Below, piece by piece: positions 9,375 to 17,436 of a DNA stretch of 64,000 nt. Numbering within the stretch: the stretch's first letter is position 1; each line of letters opens with the position of its first letter. Where the stretch lies: NCBI RefSeq assembly GCF_019042655.1, contig NZ_JAHPZO010000006.1:124008-188007 (forward strand). The letters run 5' to 3'. Source of the stretch: Planococcus sp. CP5-4_YE. Lineage in GTDB: Bacteria; Bacillota; Bacilli; Bacillales_A; Planococcaceae. The notes under the pieces were generated by a model. It had not been told where the DNA came from and ran no database searches. It was given only the letters and a program-made list of their open reading frames with translations. A program made the translations under genes and the position numbers.

Positions 9375-10133
9375 ATGTGCTTAATCAATTTGCAATTCCA
9401 GCAGCATCCTCGCTACAAATTAATCGTCGCCGCAAACCGCGATGAATTTTACGGACGCCCCGCTGCGCCTGCTCATTTCTGGGATGATTCGCCAGGTATT
9501 CTCGCTGGCCGAGATTTGAGCCAGATGGGCACTTGGCTCGGCGTCCATAAATCGGGGCGCTTCGCTGCACTCACCAATTACCGGGATCCCGAACACATGG
9601 GAGCCAGCGCCAAATCACGCGGCGAACTGGTCACACAATTTTTGGACGGCCATATCTCTCCGGAAGACTATTTGCGAGCGATCGATGACCATGAATATGC
9701 TGGATTCAACTTAATCGCAGGTGATGCCGAAGGACTGTATTATTACAACAATGTTCACGGTGATCCGGTAAAAATCTCTCCTGGCACACATGGGTTAAGC
9801 AATCACTTCCTGAACACGCCTTGGCCAAAAGTAGAGCGTGGAAAACAAAAACTCGAGGCCTATGTATCGGTGAATGAACACTTGGAACTCGACCGCCTGT
9901 TTGAAATTCTAGCGGATGCCGAACAAGCGCCCGACCACCTGCTCCCCCAAACCGGCGTTGGCCTGGATTTGGAGCGTGCTTTGTCGCCAATGTTCATCAA
10001 AATGCCCGATTATGGCACACGCTCAGCCACGGTATTGCTCATCGATCACGACGGGCTAGTCACTTTCGCTGAGCGAAGCTACGAAAATGGCGAGTTTCGG
10101 GAAGACCGCAAATACGAATTCCAAATTTCCTGA
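9375..10133 (+). CDS. NRDE (TANGO2) family protein
   Basis: The 252-residue protein has the defining NRDE motif near the N-terminus (VAANRDEFYGRPA, residues 18-30). An immediately N-terminal Cys (MCLINL) follows the initiator Met, also typical of this TANGO2-like, Ntn-fold-related family. LAGRDLSQMGTWLGVHKSG is a further conserved block. Family members have been linked to heme or lipid handling in other organisms, but the bacterial role is not established. TAGGAGGG precedes the ATG. It is monocistronic, ending at the shared terminator 10233-10287. Confidence 0.88.
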   Translation: MCLINLQFQQHPRYKLIVAANRDEFYGRPAAPAHFWDDSPGILAGRDLSQMGTWLGVHKSGRFAALTNYRDPEHMGASAKSRGELVTQFLDGHISPEDYLRAIDDHEYAGFNLIAGDAEGLYYYNNVHGDPVKISPGTHGLSNHFLNTPWPKVERGKQKLEAYVSVNEHLELDRLFEILADAEQAPDHLLPQTGVGLDLERALSPMFIKMPDYGTRSATVLLIDHDGLVTFAERSYENGEFREDRKYEFQIS

Positions 10134-10232
10134 AACAACAGCTAGCTGAATAATCCATCTCGGCACTTTCATCCTGTTTTCCAAGAGTCGATTCCATCAC
10201 CTAAGTCATCTACAAGGAACCGGCCCTCCACT

Positions 10233-10287
10233 AAAAAAGCCGAATGAACCCCAAGCGGTCAGCACGCTTGGGGTTCATTCGGCTTTC
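10233..10287. terminator. Bidirectional terminator
   Basis: A long near-perfect inverted repeat (arms about 10234-10257 and 10264-10286, core CCGAATGAACCCCAAGCG) with A and T runs on both sides. It separates the convergent NRDE and SRPBCC genes. Confidence 0.88.
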
Positions 10288-10772
10288 TATGCAAAATCGA
10301 CGCCCATGCTTTCGAACAAGCGCTTGTATTCTGGATACCATCTTTCCCATTCAGAAGTTCGCTCAATTCCGCGGCCATCCAAAATCGCTTCCATAATATC
10401 CATAGCCACGTGCCAACCCGCTACGTCTTTTGGGGTTTCGCCCGTAATCTCCGGCAAGGTCTCGATCATTTTCACTCTCGTCCCCTGGCCATCTGCGCCG
10501 AGTTCAAAACGCACATGGTCGTCTCCCCATTCAAAAGCTAGAACCGCGCCTTTTTTATAGTCAGTGATGGGCAACTCTTTCTTTTTCCCATGACCCATGT
10601 CCAGCGTCAAATGGCCAGCTTCGCCTTCTTTCTCTACTTGAAGACCTGAAAACCAGCGATGGATTTTGTGATTCTCTGTCAGCATCGCCCATACTCGCTC
10701 AGGGGAATGATCGAAATATCTGTTGAATGTAGCGTTGTAGCCGGTAGGATTTTTGGTGATTTCTGCTGTCAT
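10287..10772 (-). CDS. SRPBCC/AHSA1-like START-domain protein
   Basis: 161 residues from the ATG at 10772 (MTAEITKNPTGYNATFNRYF), chosen for its GGAGGAGG; the open frame extends far upstream, but that part runs into the divergent uvsE gene and looks non-coding. The body is a typical activator-of-Hsp90-ATPase-like helix-grip fold: HSPERVWAMLTENHKIHRWF near the start, LAFEWGDDHVRFEL in the middle, and a long C-terminal helix. These proteins bind small hydrophobic ligands; the ligand here is unknown. It is divergent from uvsE with about 94 bp between starts. Confidence 0.85.
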   Translation of the reverse strand: MTAEITKNPTGYNATFNRYFDHSPERVWAMLTENHKIHRWFSGLQVEKEGEAGHLTLDMGHGKKKELPITDYKKGAVLAFEWGDDHVRFELGADGQGTRVKMIETLPEITGETPKDVAGWHVAMDIMEAILDGRGIERTSEWERWYPEYKRLFESMGVDFA

Positions 10773-10866
10773 TGAAATTCCTCCTCCACTCGTCTTTACC
10801 AATAGTATACCCAAGTTCCGTGTGTTTTCTACGTAAATCGGGTATATTGTGCGGGAGGAGCTGAAA

Positions 10867-11742
10867 ATGATGAGATTAGGATATGCATGCATGAACACCG
10901 AGCTGAAAACGGTTTTTCGCACATTGCGTCTAGCCACAGCTGAAAAAGAAGGCGTCGAAAAGATTAAAGAATTGACAATACAAAATATGGAAACTACTTT
11001 AGAAGTCATTCGCTGGAATTTGGAGCAAGGCATTCTTTTTTACCGTGCCTCCAGTTCCATTATCCCGTTGTCAACACATCCAATCAATGATTGGCGATGG
11101 TGGGAAGATGAAGATTTTCTGGCTATAGCTGGAGAGATCCGTCGGTTGGTAAACAAGCATGGAATCCGTGTGTCTGTTCATCCCGGGCAATATACGGTAT
11201 TGAATTCACCTAAACCCGAAGTAGTCCGGAAATCGATCGAGGATCTTGAATATCACGACAAATTGATTCAATTGCTTGGGGGAACAGATATCATCCTTCA
11301 CACAGGCGGCGCATATGGTGATAAAGAAACCGCCAAACAGCGTTTCGCAGAAAACTATTTGAGGTTATCTGATAGTATTCGGCAGCGGCTACGGCTTGAA
11401 AACGACGACAAAACATTTACACTGCGCGATGTGCTCGATGTGCACGCCATATGCCATGTGCCGATTTGTTTCGACATCCACCATCACAATTGCAATAATG
11501 ACGGGGAGCCGGTTGATTTCTCGGAAATTCTGGCTACTTGGGAAGGATATGGCCGCCCAAAAGTTCACATCAGTACTGGGCGTGAAGGATTTACCGACCT
11601 GCGCCATCACGACCTGATTTCAGAAGAGGATTTCACTGAATTGCTGAAGCTCGTGAAAGGCTACGAAGTCGACATCATGTTTGAGGCAAAGCTAAAAGAA
11701 CAAGCAGTCTTGCCATTCCTCCATAAACTCCAAAACCAATAG
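10867..11742 (+). CDS. uvsE: UV DNA damage endonuclease (UVDE)
   Basis: 291 residues from the ATG at 10867, which has GGGAGGAG 7 bp upstream. It is a TIM-barrel, metal-dependent endonuclease that nicks 5' to UV photoproducts. Family signatures visible: MRLGYACMN at the N-terminus, VSVHPGQY, LHTGGAYGDK, CFDIHHHNCN, KVHISTGRE and the late MFEAKLKE, which supply the His/Asp/Glu metal ligands. The length is close to bacterial UvsE proteins. It stands alone, ends in a terminator at 11743-11788, and no LexA-type palindrome is obvious upstream. Confidence 0.93.
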   Translation: MMRLGYACMNTELKTVFRTLRLATAEKEGVEKIKELTIQNMETTLEVIRWNLEQGILFYRASSSIIPLSTHPINDWRWWEDEDFLAIAGEIRRLVNKHGIRVSVHPGQYTVLNSPKPEVVRKSIEDLEYHDKLIQLLGGTDIILHTGGAYGDKETAKQRFAENYLRLSDSIRQRLRLENDDKTFTLRDVLDVHAICHVPICFDIHHHNCNNDGEPVDFSEILATWEGYGRPKVHISTGREGFTDLRHHDLISEEDFTELLKLVKGYEVDIMFEAKLKEQAVLPFLHKLQNQ

Positions 11743-11788
11743 AAAAACCGCTTGGGTAGCCGTCAATCGGCCATCCAGGCGGTTTTTT
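11743..11788. terminator. Bidirectional terminator
   Basis: Imperfect stem with AAAAACCGC and GGCGGTTTTTT as its outer arms, between the convergent uvsE and kinase genes. Confidence 0.7.
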
Positions 11789-13055
11789 ATTTATTCGGCA
11801 GTTTCGGGAATTCCAATGTGAATTTAGTGCCTTTTCCAACTTCCGATTCGACGGTAATTTCCCCGCCCATTTGGTTGAGTATGCTGTAAGTTACCATGAG
11901 CCCAAGCCCAGTTCCTTTCGACTTATTGGAGAAATAGGGTTCCCCAAGTCGCTTGACCTGATCTTTTGTCATGCCCACCCCTTCGTCCTGGATATGCACA
12001 CAAACCGTATGACCAGAAGTTTCAAGCTCGACCTGCAACTTTCCGCCTTCTGGCATCGCTTCCATGCCGTTTCGAATAATGTTTACCAGAGCCTGATGAA
12101 GCTTTTGGGAATCGCCCAAAATCGGGCTGGCTGCATCAGCACCCTGTACAAAAATTTCAACATTCCTGGCATTGGCATAAGGTGTCATGATTTTGATGAC
12201 ATGGGATAATTCAGATCCCACTTCGATGTGCTTCATTTCGCCATAAACCGGTTTTGCATAGATCAAGTAGTCGTCAATCAAGTCTTCGGCTACTTTGATT
12301 TCTTCTATAATCGTCTGTTGAAACTCCAATTGTTTCTCTCGCGGGTATTCATATTCCTGAAGCAACTGGACAAACCCCTTTACGCTTTGTAACGGATTGC
12401 GCAATTCATGGGAGACGGCCGCAGCGAAATGGCTAACCGTCTCCATCTTTTCATGGCGCATAAGCGAATTATATAAATACTCCTGTTTTTGCAAATGTTC
12501 GATGAGCAGAGCAGTCAATATGATGATACCGCCTTGATTGAGCATGAGCATGAGCCAAATTCCAATCAAGTTGTGGATCGGATCTCCGAAGAAAAAATAT
12601 CCTGCAAACATATTGAATAACAGCGACACAATCGAAATAGAGAAAACGAGCACGGCTTTCCACCAGCGATTGACTTTCCGGTAAAGCGGCCCAAGAAAAG
12701 GCACGCCTGCTGCCACTAGCAACTGGTTCAATATGGCGATGTACATGCCGTCGCCGCCAATGGCCATGCGGCCTAAAGCTGATACAATGAACAGCACCGC
12801 ACTGACCACAGGGCCTCCGTACAATGCGCCGACAATCATCGGCACTTGCCGGAGATCGAATATATAATCTTCTGTGAGAAATTGGTACGGAAACACCATA
12901 CACAGAACGATGGAGATGGAAAACATGATTGTCATGGTAATCCGATGGCTGACGAAGAAGTTTCGCTGCCCAGCTGTCGCGAACATCTGGTAAAGGATGA
13001 TCGGAAAAATGATGAAGAAAATGTTATTGATCATACCCGTCATCATCGCTTCCAT
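11787..13055 (-). CDS. KinB-like membrane sensor histidine kinase (5TM-LYT type)
   Basis: The 422-residue protein has about six N-terminal membrane helices (to residue 187). DLRQVPMIVGALYGGP and GRMAIGGDGMYIAI in this part are typical of 5TMR-LYT sensors. Then comes HisKA with His216 (SHELRNPLQ) and HATPase_c with NIIRNGMEAM, DEGVGM and GTGLGLMVTYSI. Length and topology match sporulation kinase KinB of B. subtilis and similar Spo0A phosphorelay kinases. AAAGGAGG precedes the ATG at 13055 by 7 bp. No response regulator gene is adjacent, as expected for an orphan phosphorelay kinase. The signal is unknown; involvement in sporulation or competence is inferred. Confidence 0.85.
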   Translation of the reverse strand: MEAMMTGMINNIFFIIFPIILYQMFATAGQRNFFVSHRITMTIMFSISIVLCMVFPYQFLTEDYIFDLRQVPMIVGALYGGPVVSAVLFIVSALGRMAIGGDGMYIAILNQLLVAAGVPFLGPLYRKVNRWWKAVLVFSISIVSLLFNMFAGYFFFGDPIHNLIGIWLMLMLNQGGIIILTALLIEHLQKQEYLYNSLMRHEKMETVSHFAAAVSHELRNPLQSVKGFVQLLQEYEYPREKQLEFQQTIIEEIKVAEDLIDDYLIYAKPVYGEMKHIEVGSELSHVIKIMTPYANARNVEIFVQGADAASPILGDSQKLHQALVNIIRNGMEAMPEGGKLQVELETSGHTVCVHIQDEGVGMTKDQVKRLGEPYFSNKSKGTGLGLMVTYSILNQMGGEITVESEVGKGTKFTLEFPKLPNK

Positions 13056-13123
13056 AGGCGCGCCTCCTTTGCCGTTTCAGATTACTATTATACCGATAAC
13101 TCCTCCTCTTCTTCCAACTATTT

Positions 13124-13612
13124 TTAATGATTTTTATACGGATGGTGAATTGCCGCCCGTATTTTCGTCAAGGTCCGCTCCCTCCGCTTCTTCATGCCGG
13201 ATAATGTGACGCCATAATGCTTTTGCAATTCTATCAGGCTGTAGCCATCTATATACATCTCCTGGAGCAGCCGCCGTTCTTTCGTGCTTAAGCAGGCCGC
13301 ATCCAGCCAATCCGGCAACTTTTCAGCCACCCACTCCACCGCTTCTTCTTCTTCAAGGAATAAATCGGAATTCTTGACCTTCTTGCCTCCTCTTTGACGC
13401 CTTGTCAATTCATCTTTCATGGCACCTTTGATGCTGCGATAGGCAAACGGCGCAAAATGGCCGATTTCCGGATCGTGTTTTTCCCACGCTTGCCACAGCG
13501 CGATAAACCCAAGCTGGCGGAATGCGTCATAATCGGTATAAATATTCAATTTGCGGATAAGCGCGGAGATCATCGGTGCGTACTGTTCAGCCACTTCCGT
13601 AAAAGCTTCCAT
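13124..13612 (-). CDS. Small sigma-70 family sigma factor
   Basis: 162 residues from the ATG at 13612 (MEAFTEVAEQYAPMISALIR), chosen for AGAAGGA upstream; 40 more in-frame residues upstream are AT-rich and unlike the family. A sigma region 2 is visible (DAFRQLGFIALWQAWEKHD and FAPFAYRSIKGAMKDEL). A region 4 helix-turn-helix follows (LSTKERRLLQEMYIDGYS and YGVTLSGMKKRRERTLTKIRA). There is no region 3, as in ECF or YvrI/SigH-like factors. It is divergent from comK across 240 bp, and 69 bp upstream of the KinB-like gene on the same strand. Control of comK or of itself is a reasonable guess but not shown. Confidence 0.85.
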   Translation of the reverse strand: MEAFTEVAEQYAPMISALIRKLNIYTDYDAFRQLGFIALWQAWEKHDPEIGHFAPFAYRSIKGAMKDELTRRQRGGKKVKNSDLFLEEEEAVEWVAEKLPDWLDAACLSTKERRLLQEMYIDGYSLIELQKHYGVTLSGMKKRRERTLTKIRAAIHHPYKNH

Positions 13613-13852
13613 CTTCTTTTCCTTCTGGACATCCTGTTTATTCCCGGGTGAATACAGCTTATGAAAGCTTCCTTTTTTAGTCCAGATTAGAATATAAACA
13701 ATAATGCTTTTTAATTTGGATAATAAAACCATTTTAAGATACTTATGATTTTGTTAATTACCATAATTATTACAATTATCTGTACATTATTATTGATTCA
13801 TTAAATAAGAAATGATACGATTTTCATAAAATGCAAAAAGGAGAGGGACGGA

Positions 13853-14296
13853 ATGGATGATTGCCGCGATTTGCGGATTGATCGGGATGTCTTATTCCTC
13901 GAATCATGGTTCGAGGCAGGAAGGCGTTCGCGCATCACGACTACATATGGCGTCTTCTTTTCACCCGACCCGCCGTTAACTTTAATCGATAAAGCTTCCA
14001 TGCTGTTCGCTTTTCCTAACGGTGGTCGCATGAAAGCTACACGCCACAACCTTAAAGCACACGAACAAAACATCATTTTATTCTCAAATTGCGGCCTTGC
14101 CGCCTACCCAACTCAGCCACCTTCCCAGTTGGGGTGCGTATGGATCTTCAATCACCATTACTCACTTGAGCCGATTTCTCCCACCAAGACACGCATTATT
14201 TACGAACACTTCGGAATCGCCAAAGAAGTCGATGACTCAATCCATAATTTATCTAAGCAGCGGAAACGACTGCACGAAATGATTTTTTACCGATAA
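13853..14296 (+). CDS. comK: ComK-like competence transcription factor, short form
   Basis: 147 residues; AAGGAGAGG lies 8 bp before the ATG. From memory it aligns without gaps over the central part of B. subtilis ComK: LTLID with LQIVD, LFAFPNGGR with the SSYAGR region, NCGLAAYPTQPPSQLGCVWIFNHH with NQIFLFPTLSSTRPQCGWISHVH, and TRIIYEHF with TEVTFSNG. ComK activates DNA-uptake genes by binding AT-rich K-boxes. The protein stops about 45 residues earlier than B. subtilis ComK, so the FMLYP-type MecA-recognition tail is missing. A short ComK-related protein of another function remains possible. Confidence 0.7.
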   Translation: MDDCRDLRIDRDVLFLESWFEAGRRSRITTTYGVFFSPDPPLTLIDKASMLFAFPNGGRMKATRHNLKAHEQNIILFSNCGLAAYPTQPPSQLGCVWIFNHHYSLEPISPTKTRIIYEHFGIAKEVDDSIHNLSKQRKRLHEMIFYR

Positions 14297-14316
14297 TGGC
14301 CCCATCACCTGCCTCA

Positions 14317-14372
14317 TAAAGAAGCCATGCCTCCTGCCGGCATATTCCGGCAAATAGCATGGCTTCTTTTTT
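14317..14372. terminator. Bidirectional terminator
   Basis: The arms AAAGAAGCCATGC (14318-14330) and GCATGGCTTCTTTT (14357-14370) flank a secondary small hairpin. It lies between the convergent comK and GyrI-like genes. Confidence 0.85.
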
Positions 14373-14880
14373 ATGCGGCATGATCAGCAAGCAGCAAAAT
14401 AAACAACTCAATCGCCCAGTCATCCTGCCTTTCTTTTTCTAGCGGGTCGGTAACAAAAAATGCCATATGTCCATCCCATATCTTTGTTTCAGCTTCGTAA
14501 CGCAGTGCCGCCGAAAGCCCTTCCCTTTCCAGCCAGCCCGCCAGTTCATCTGTAGACGCCCAAAGTTCTTTCGCGGGTCCATGGTGAATAGCGTGGGCGA
14601 AATCCCCGCCCGGCAAATACCCGGATAGAATGCGTTGATCTTCAGCCAGCAGCTTTTTTGTGGGAATGCCAACTTCGATCAGCCGCTGGTCATTGTCATC
14701 CAGGCACCAGAAGCGGATAAACGGCAGCCCCGCAGGCGATTCATTATGCGCACTCAACCACATCAACACTTCAGCCGCTAGCTCAGTCGTTTTTCCAATA
14801 TGGCTTGAAACCCTGTCTTGAATGCCGACATATGGCTGTTCTCCGCGCGTCTCAATGTTCGGTTCATTTATATAACGCAT
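14371..14880 (-). CDS. GyrI-like/AraC effector-binding-domain protein
   Basis: 169 residues from the ATG at 14880 with AAGGAG 7 bp upstream; a TTG two codons earlier is less likely. NEPNIETRGEQPYVGIQDRV at the start and GYLPGGDFAHAIHHGP in the middle are typical of stand-alone SOUL/GyrI-like ligand-binding domains. The C-terminal LEKERQDDWAIELFILL matches the family's closing helix. These bind small molecules; some are multidrug-regulator effector domains without DNA-binding parts. The ligand is unknown. It appears monocistronic. Confidence 0.8.
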   Translation of the reverse strand: MRYINEPNIETRGEQPYVGIQDRVSSHIGKTTELAAEVLMWLSAHNESPAGLPFIRFWCLDDNDQRLIEVGIPTKKLLAEDQRILSGYLPGGDFAHAIHHGPAKELWASTDELAGWLEREGLSAALRYEAETKIWDGHMAFFVTDPLEKERQDDWAIELFILLLADHAA

Positions 14881-15201
14881 GTACAAGCTCCTTCCGTTCC
14901 ATCATTTGCTTCTCCATACCCGCAGTGAGACTTTTTCAGTCCAAGCGGCATTCCACTAACTCAGCTGTTATTTTTCAGTTTGCCTGGAAGCTTTCATTAC
15001 TTAGGAAAGATTTATTATATCCTATTCAATATTAACAGAATTTTCAGTAATTAAGATAGTTTTTGTATGATAATGTGATATAATAAGACTATGAAAATGA
15101 ATCATTTAAAGCTTTTAAAATCTTCATGAGCCCTGAGACATACAAATCTTTTCCAGATACATAAGCCGTCAGTCGGCTAAATCAAATAAGAGGTGAGCAG
15201 A
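14881..15201. other. Intergenic region with putative promoter
   Basis: About 320 bp without a supported gene. A perfect TATAAT at 15079-15084 lies in an AT-rich stretch upstream of the LysM deacetylase gene, but no good -35 sits at 16-18 bp, so the promoter class is unclear. Confidence 0.4.
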
Positions 15202-16398
15202 ATGTTATTTAGATGGAGCAAATTGCTAGCAATCACGGTATTATTGCTCTTTTCACTGCTATCGTTCACAGGCCAGGCCGATGCCGCAGCCTCAACTTAT
15301 ATCACAAAAGGCAATACGACGAGCAAAGTAGTCGCCTTAACTTTTGATGATGGATCCGATGGAACGAATATCAATAAAATACTTGGCACCCTGAAAACCA
15401 ATAATATTAAAGCTACCTTCTTTCTAACTGGTTCCGGCATCAACCATCACCCAAGCTGGATTCGCAATATCGCCAATGCAGGACATCAAGTCGGCAACCA
15501 TTCCTATTCGCATCCGGATTTCACAAAAATCAGCATTGCTGCCATGCAAAGTGAGCTTGCCCGGACGGAAACAGCTTATAAAAACGTCACAGGCAAATCG
15601 ACGAAACCTATTTTCCGAGCCCCATTCGGCGCATCCAATGCAACTGTATTGAAAGGAGTCGGGGATGCGGGTTACACGCATACTATCCAATGGAATATCG
15701 ACACCATCGACTGGAGAGGCCTATCTTCAACAGAAATCACCAATAAAGTCGTCAACAATATCGTACCGGGATCCATCGTTTTGATGCACACTGGCGCCGG
15801 AGCTTCCGGAACACCTGGTGCATTGCCTGGCATGATCAGCAAATTGAAAGCAAAAGGCTATAAATTTGTCACCATTTCCGAGCTATTGAAATTGCCATCA
15901 ACCGGGGGAGGAGCGACTTATACCGTTAAAGCGGGCGACACACTTTATGGCATCGCCAAAAAATATAACGTCACTGTTGCCGCGCTTGCGAAAGCCAATA
16001 ACATCACCAATTACAACTTAATACGTGTCGGCCAAGTCTTAGTGATTCCAGGCACAACCACCCCGACACCGCCACCAGCAACTACGGTCAAGTACACAGT
16101 AAAAGCCGGAGATACACTTTATAGCATCGCCAGCAAATACAATACGACCGTGGCAGCCATTGCATCAACTAATAAAATCACCAACACCAATCTCATCAGC
16201 ATTGGACAAGTCTTGATCATCCCAGTCAAACAAGCACCACCACCAGTGACCACTGTCAAGTATACGGTGAAAGCGGGAGATACACTTTACAGCATTGCAA
16301 AAAAATACAATACAACTGTCACTGCGATTGCCAAAGCGAATAGCATCACCAACGTTAATTCCATTCGAGTCGGCCAAGTGCTGATTATCCCTCGTTGA
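15202..16398 (+). CDS. Secreted polysaccharide (peptidoglycan) deacetylase with three LysM repeats
   Basis: 398 residues from the ATG at 15202 (GAGGTG about 7 bp upstream; an in-frame GTG three codons earlier overlaps that site). A signal peptide ends near AAA at about residue 30. The NodB domain has TFDDGSDG, the zinc-binding [22 protein letters not shown] and VLMHTG motifs, so it should be an active metal-dependent de-N-acetylase. Three LysM domains follow, each with [10 protein letters not shown](G/S)IA and ending VGQVL(V/I)IP, joined by Pro/Thr linkers. It acts on the cell wall, probably on GlcNAc or MurNAc of peptidoglycan. Monocistronic; terminator at 16411-16440. Confidence 0.92.
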   Translation: MLFRWSKLLAITVLLLFSLLSFTGQADAAASTYITKGNTTSKVVALTFDDGSDGTNINKILGTLKTNNIKATFFLTGSGINHHPSWIRNIANAGHQVGNHSYSHPDFTKISIAAMQSELARTETAYKNVTGKSTKPIFRAPFGASNATVLKGVGDAGYTHTIQWNIDTIDWRGLSSTEITNKVVNNIVPGSIVLMHTGAGASGTPGALPGMISKLKAKGYKFVTISELLKLPSTGGGATYTVKAGDTLYGIAKKYNVTVAALAKANNITNYNLIRVGQVLVIPGTTTPTPPPATTVKYTVKAGDTLYSIASKYNTTVAAIASTNKITNTNLISIGQVLIIPVKQAPPPVTTVKYTVKAGDTLYSIAKKYNTTVTAIAKANSITNVNSIRVGQVLIIPR

Positions 16399-16410
16399 CA
16401 GTGGACATAA

Positions 16411-16440
16411 AGAAAAAGCCATCCTCGGATGGCTTTTTGT
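16411..16440. terminator. Terminator, copy 1 of a 30-bp exact direct repeat
   Basis: Stem AAAAAGCCATCC/GGATGGCTTTTT with the tetraloop-like TCGG spanning the centre, after the deacetylase gene. The identical 30 bp recur at 16681-16710. Confidence 0.88.
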
Positions 16441-16449
16441 CAGGCTGTC

Positions 16450-16598
16450 GAGAAAGGTAAGAAGTCGTATTTTCCAAAGCTTATCGCTCGCTTTCCGTGG
16501 GGCGGGAATCGAGCCTCCTCAGCCGCTATCGCGACCTGCGGGGTCTCTCAAACCCGCTAGTCCCACAGGAGTCGAGCGAACGCTTCTCCAAATACTTA
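16450..16598 (-). repeat. Dispersed intergenic element, copy 1
   Basis: About 150 bp that, reverse-complemented, match the two ends of the region 32192-32565. Shared blocks include AGTATTTGGAGAAGCG, TTCGCTCG, GAGACCCCGCA, GCGGCTGAGGAGGCT and ACGGAAAGCGAGCGATAAG. It is GC-rich and partly self-complementary. Comparable elements are widespread between genes in Bacillaceae and Planococcaceae. It lies between the two identical terminators. Confidence 0.8.
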
Positions 16599-16680
16599 TA
16601 CAGTCCACTAGTTTTTAGGTTGTAAAAAAGCATCTACTTCTCGTGGTTTTTAGTGGATTCTATACTTATTCAACACTCTG

Positions 16681-16710
16681 AGAAAAAGCCATCCTCGGAT
16701 GGCTTTTTGT
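16681..16710. terminator. Terminator, copy 2 of the 30-bp direct repeat
   Basis: Identical to 16411-16440. It lies just downstream of the DUF4126 gene on the minus strand and can serve it. Confidence 0.85.
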
Positions 16711-16728
16711 ATTTCTTTATCTAGTGAA

Positions 16729-17286
16729 TCAAACCGGGGTTTTCCTATACAGAAATCGTTTATACAAACGAAAAATAACAATCGCCATTCCTATTAAAAA
16801 AACAATGGCGAGCATCGGCACAAAGAAAATCAAAATCGGCGCAATGGTGGCGGTGGCATCTTCTGCAACCGAGACAGCCGGACCCATCAACGCTGTATCG
16901 CTGACCCCTTTCACCGCTGTCAAAGTAGCATGAGAAGCTGTAGCTACACCGCCGCCCCCGATAATCGCGATGGTCCATTCCAGAAACGGGTTCATATCCC
17001 CGATAAATGATGCCGTCAACAATATTCCCGCAAGTGCCGCGACCGGCGTGGAAATCAATTTCATAAATGAACCGACTGCCGGAATATAATTGACCAGAAT
17101 TTCGAATATCGTGGCTGCTCCAAACGCAATAAGCGCGGGTGTGCTGCCGACCCAACTGAATCCTTCCGACAAAGTGATCCAATCGACCCGTTCAAAAATC
17201 CCTGTTATCAACAATGGGGTGAAAATACGGAAGCCGACCGTCGCGCTCAACGCCAGGCCGATAAAAGCCGCTATCACCATCTCCAT
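16729..17286 (-). CDS. DUF4126 membrane protein
   Basis: The 185-residue, strongly hydrophobic protein has about five helices. LSATVGFRIFTPLL near the N-terminus, the central NYIPAVGSFMKLISTPVAAL and GGGGVATASHATLTAVKG are characteristic DUF4126 blocks. The function of the family is not known. CAGGAGGTGAGG precedes the ATG at 17286. It is monocistronic, convergent with the deacetylase gene. Confidence 0.85.
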   Translation of the reverse strand: MEMVIAAFIGLALSATVGFRIFTPLLITGIFERVDWITLSEGFSWVGSTPALIAFGAATIFEILVNYIPAVGSFMKLISTPVAALAGILLTASFIGDMNPFLEWTIAIIGGGGVATASHATLTAVKGVSDTALMGPAVSVAEDATATIAPILIFFVPMLAIVFLIGMAIVIFRLYKRFLYRKTPV

Positions 17287-17383
17287 TCCCTCACCTCCTG
17301 AAATCTTGTATTTACCGATTCCATACCCTTCTATGAACTAAACTAACTGCATGCACTAAAAACGCCCTGGCCCACAGCATTGT

Positions 17384-17421
17384 AAAAGGGTGAAAAAAGG
17401 AACTCCCTTTTTCACCCTTTC
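17384..17421. terminator. Terminator of the second ydaK-ydaJ pair
   Basis: Stem AAAGGGTGAAAAA/TTTTTCACCCTTT with a short loop, 16 bp after the stop at 17437 on the minus strand. Confidence 0.8.
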
Positions 17422-17436
17422 ATCGAAACAGCTCGA

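Noticed and set aside
10773..10866. LexA/SOS box upstream of uvsE
   Set aside because: No CGAAC-N4-GTTCG-type palindrome is present.
10773..11033. N-terminal extension of the SRPBCC protein
   Set aside because: It would overlap the divergent uvsE gene; the ATG at 10772 has a strong GGAGGAGG and a family-like start.
13613..13852. ComK K-box (AAAA-N5-TTTT pair) between the sigma gene and comK
   Set aside because: AAAA and TTTT occur near 13728-13737 but with 3-bp spacing and no second box at a helical distance.
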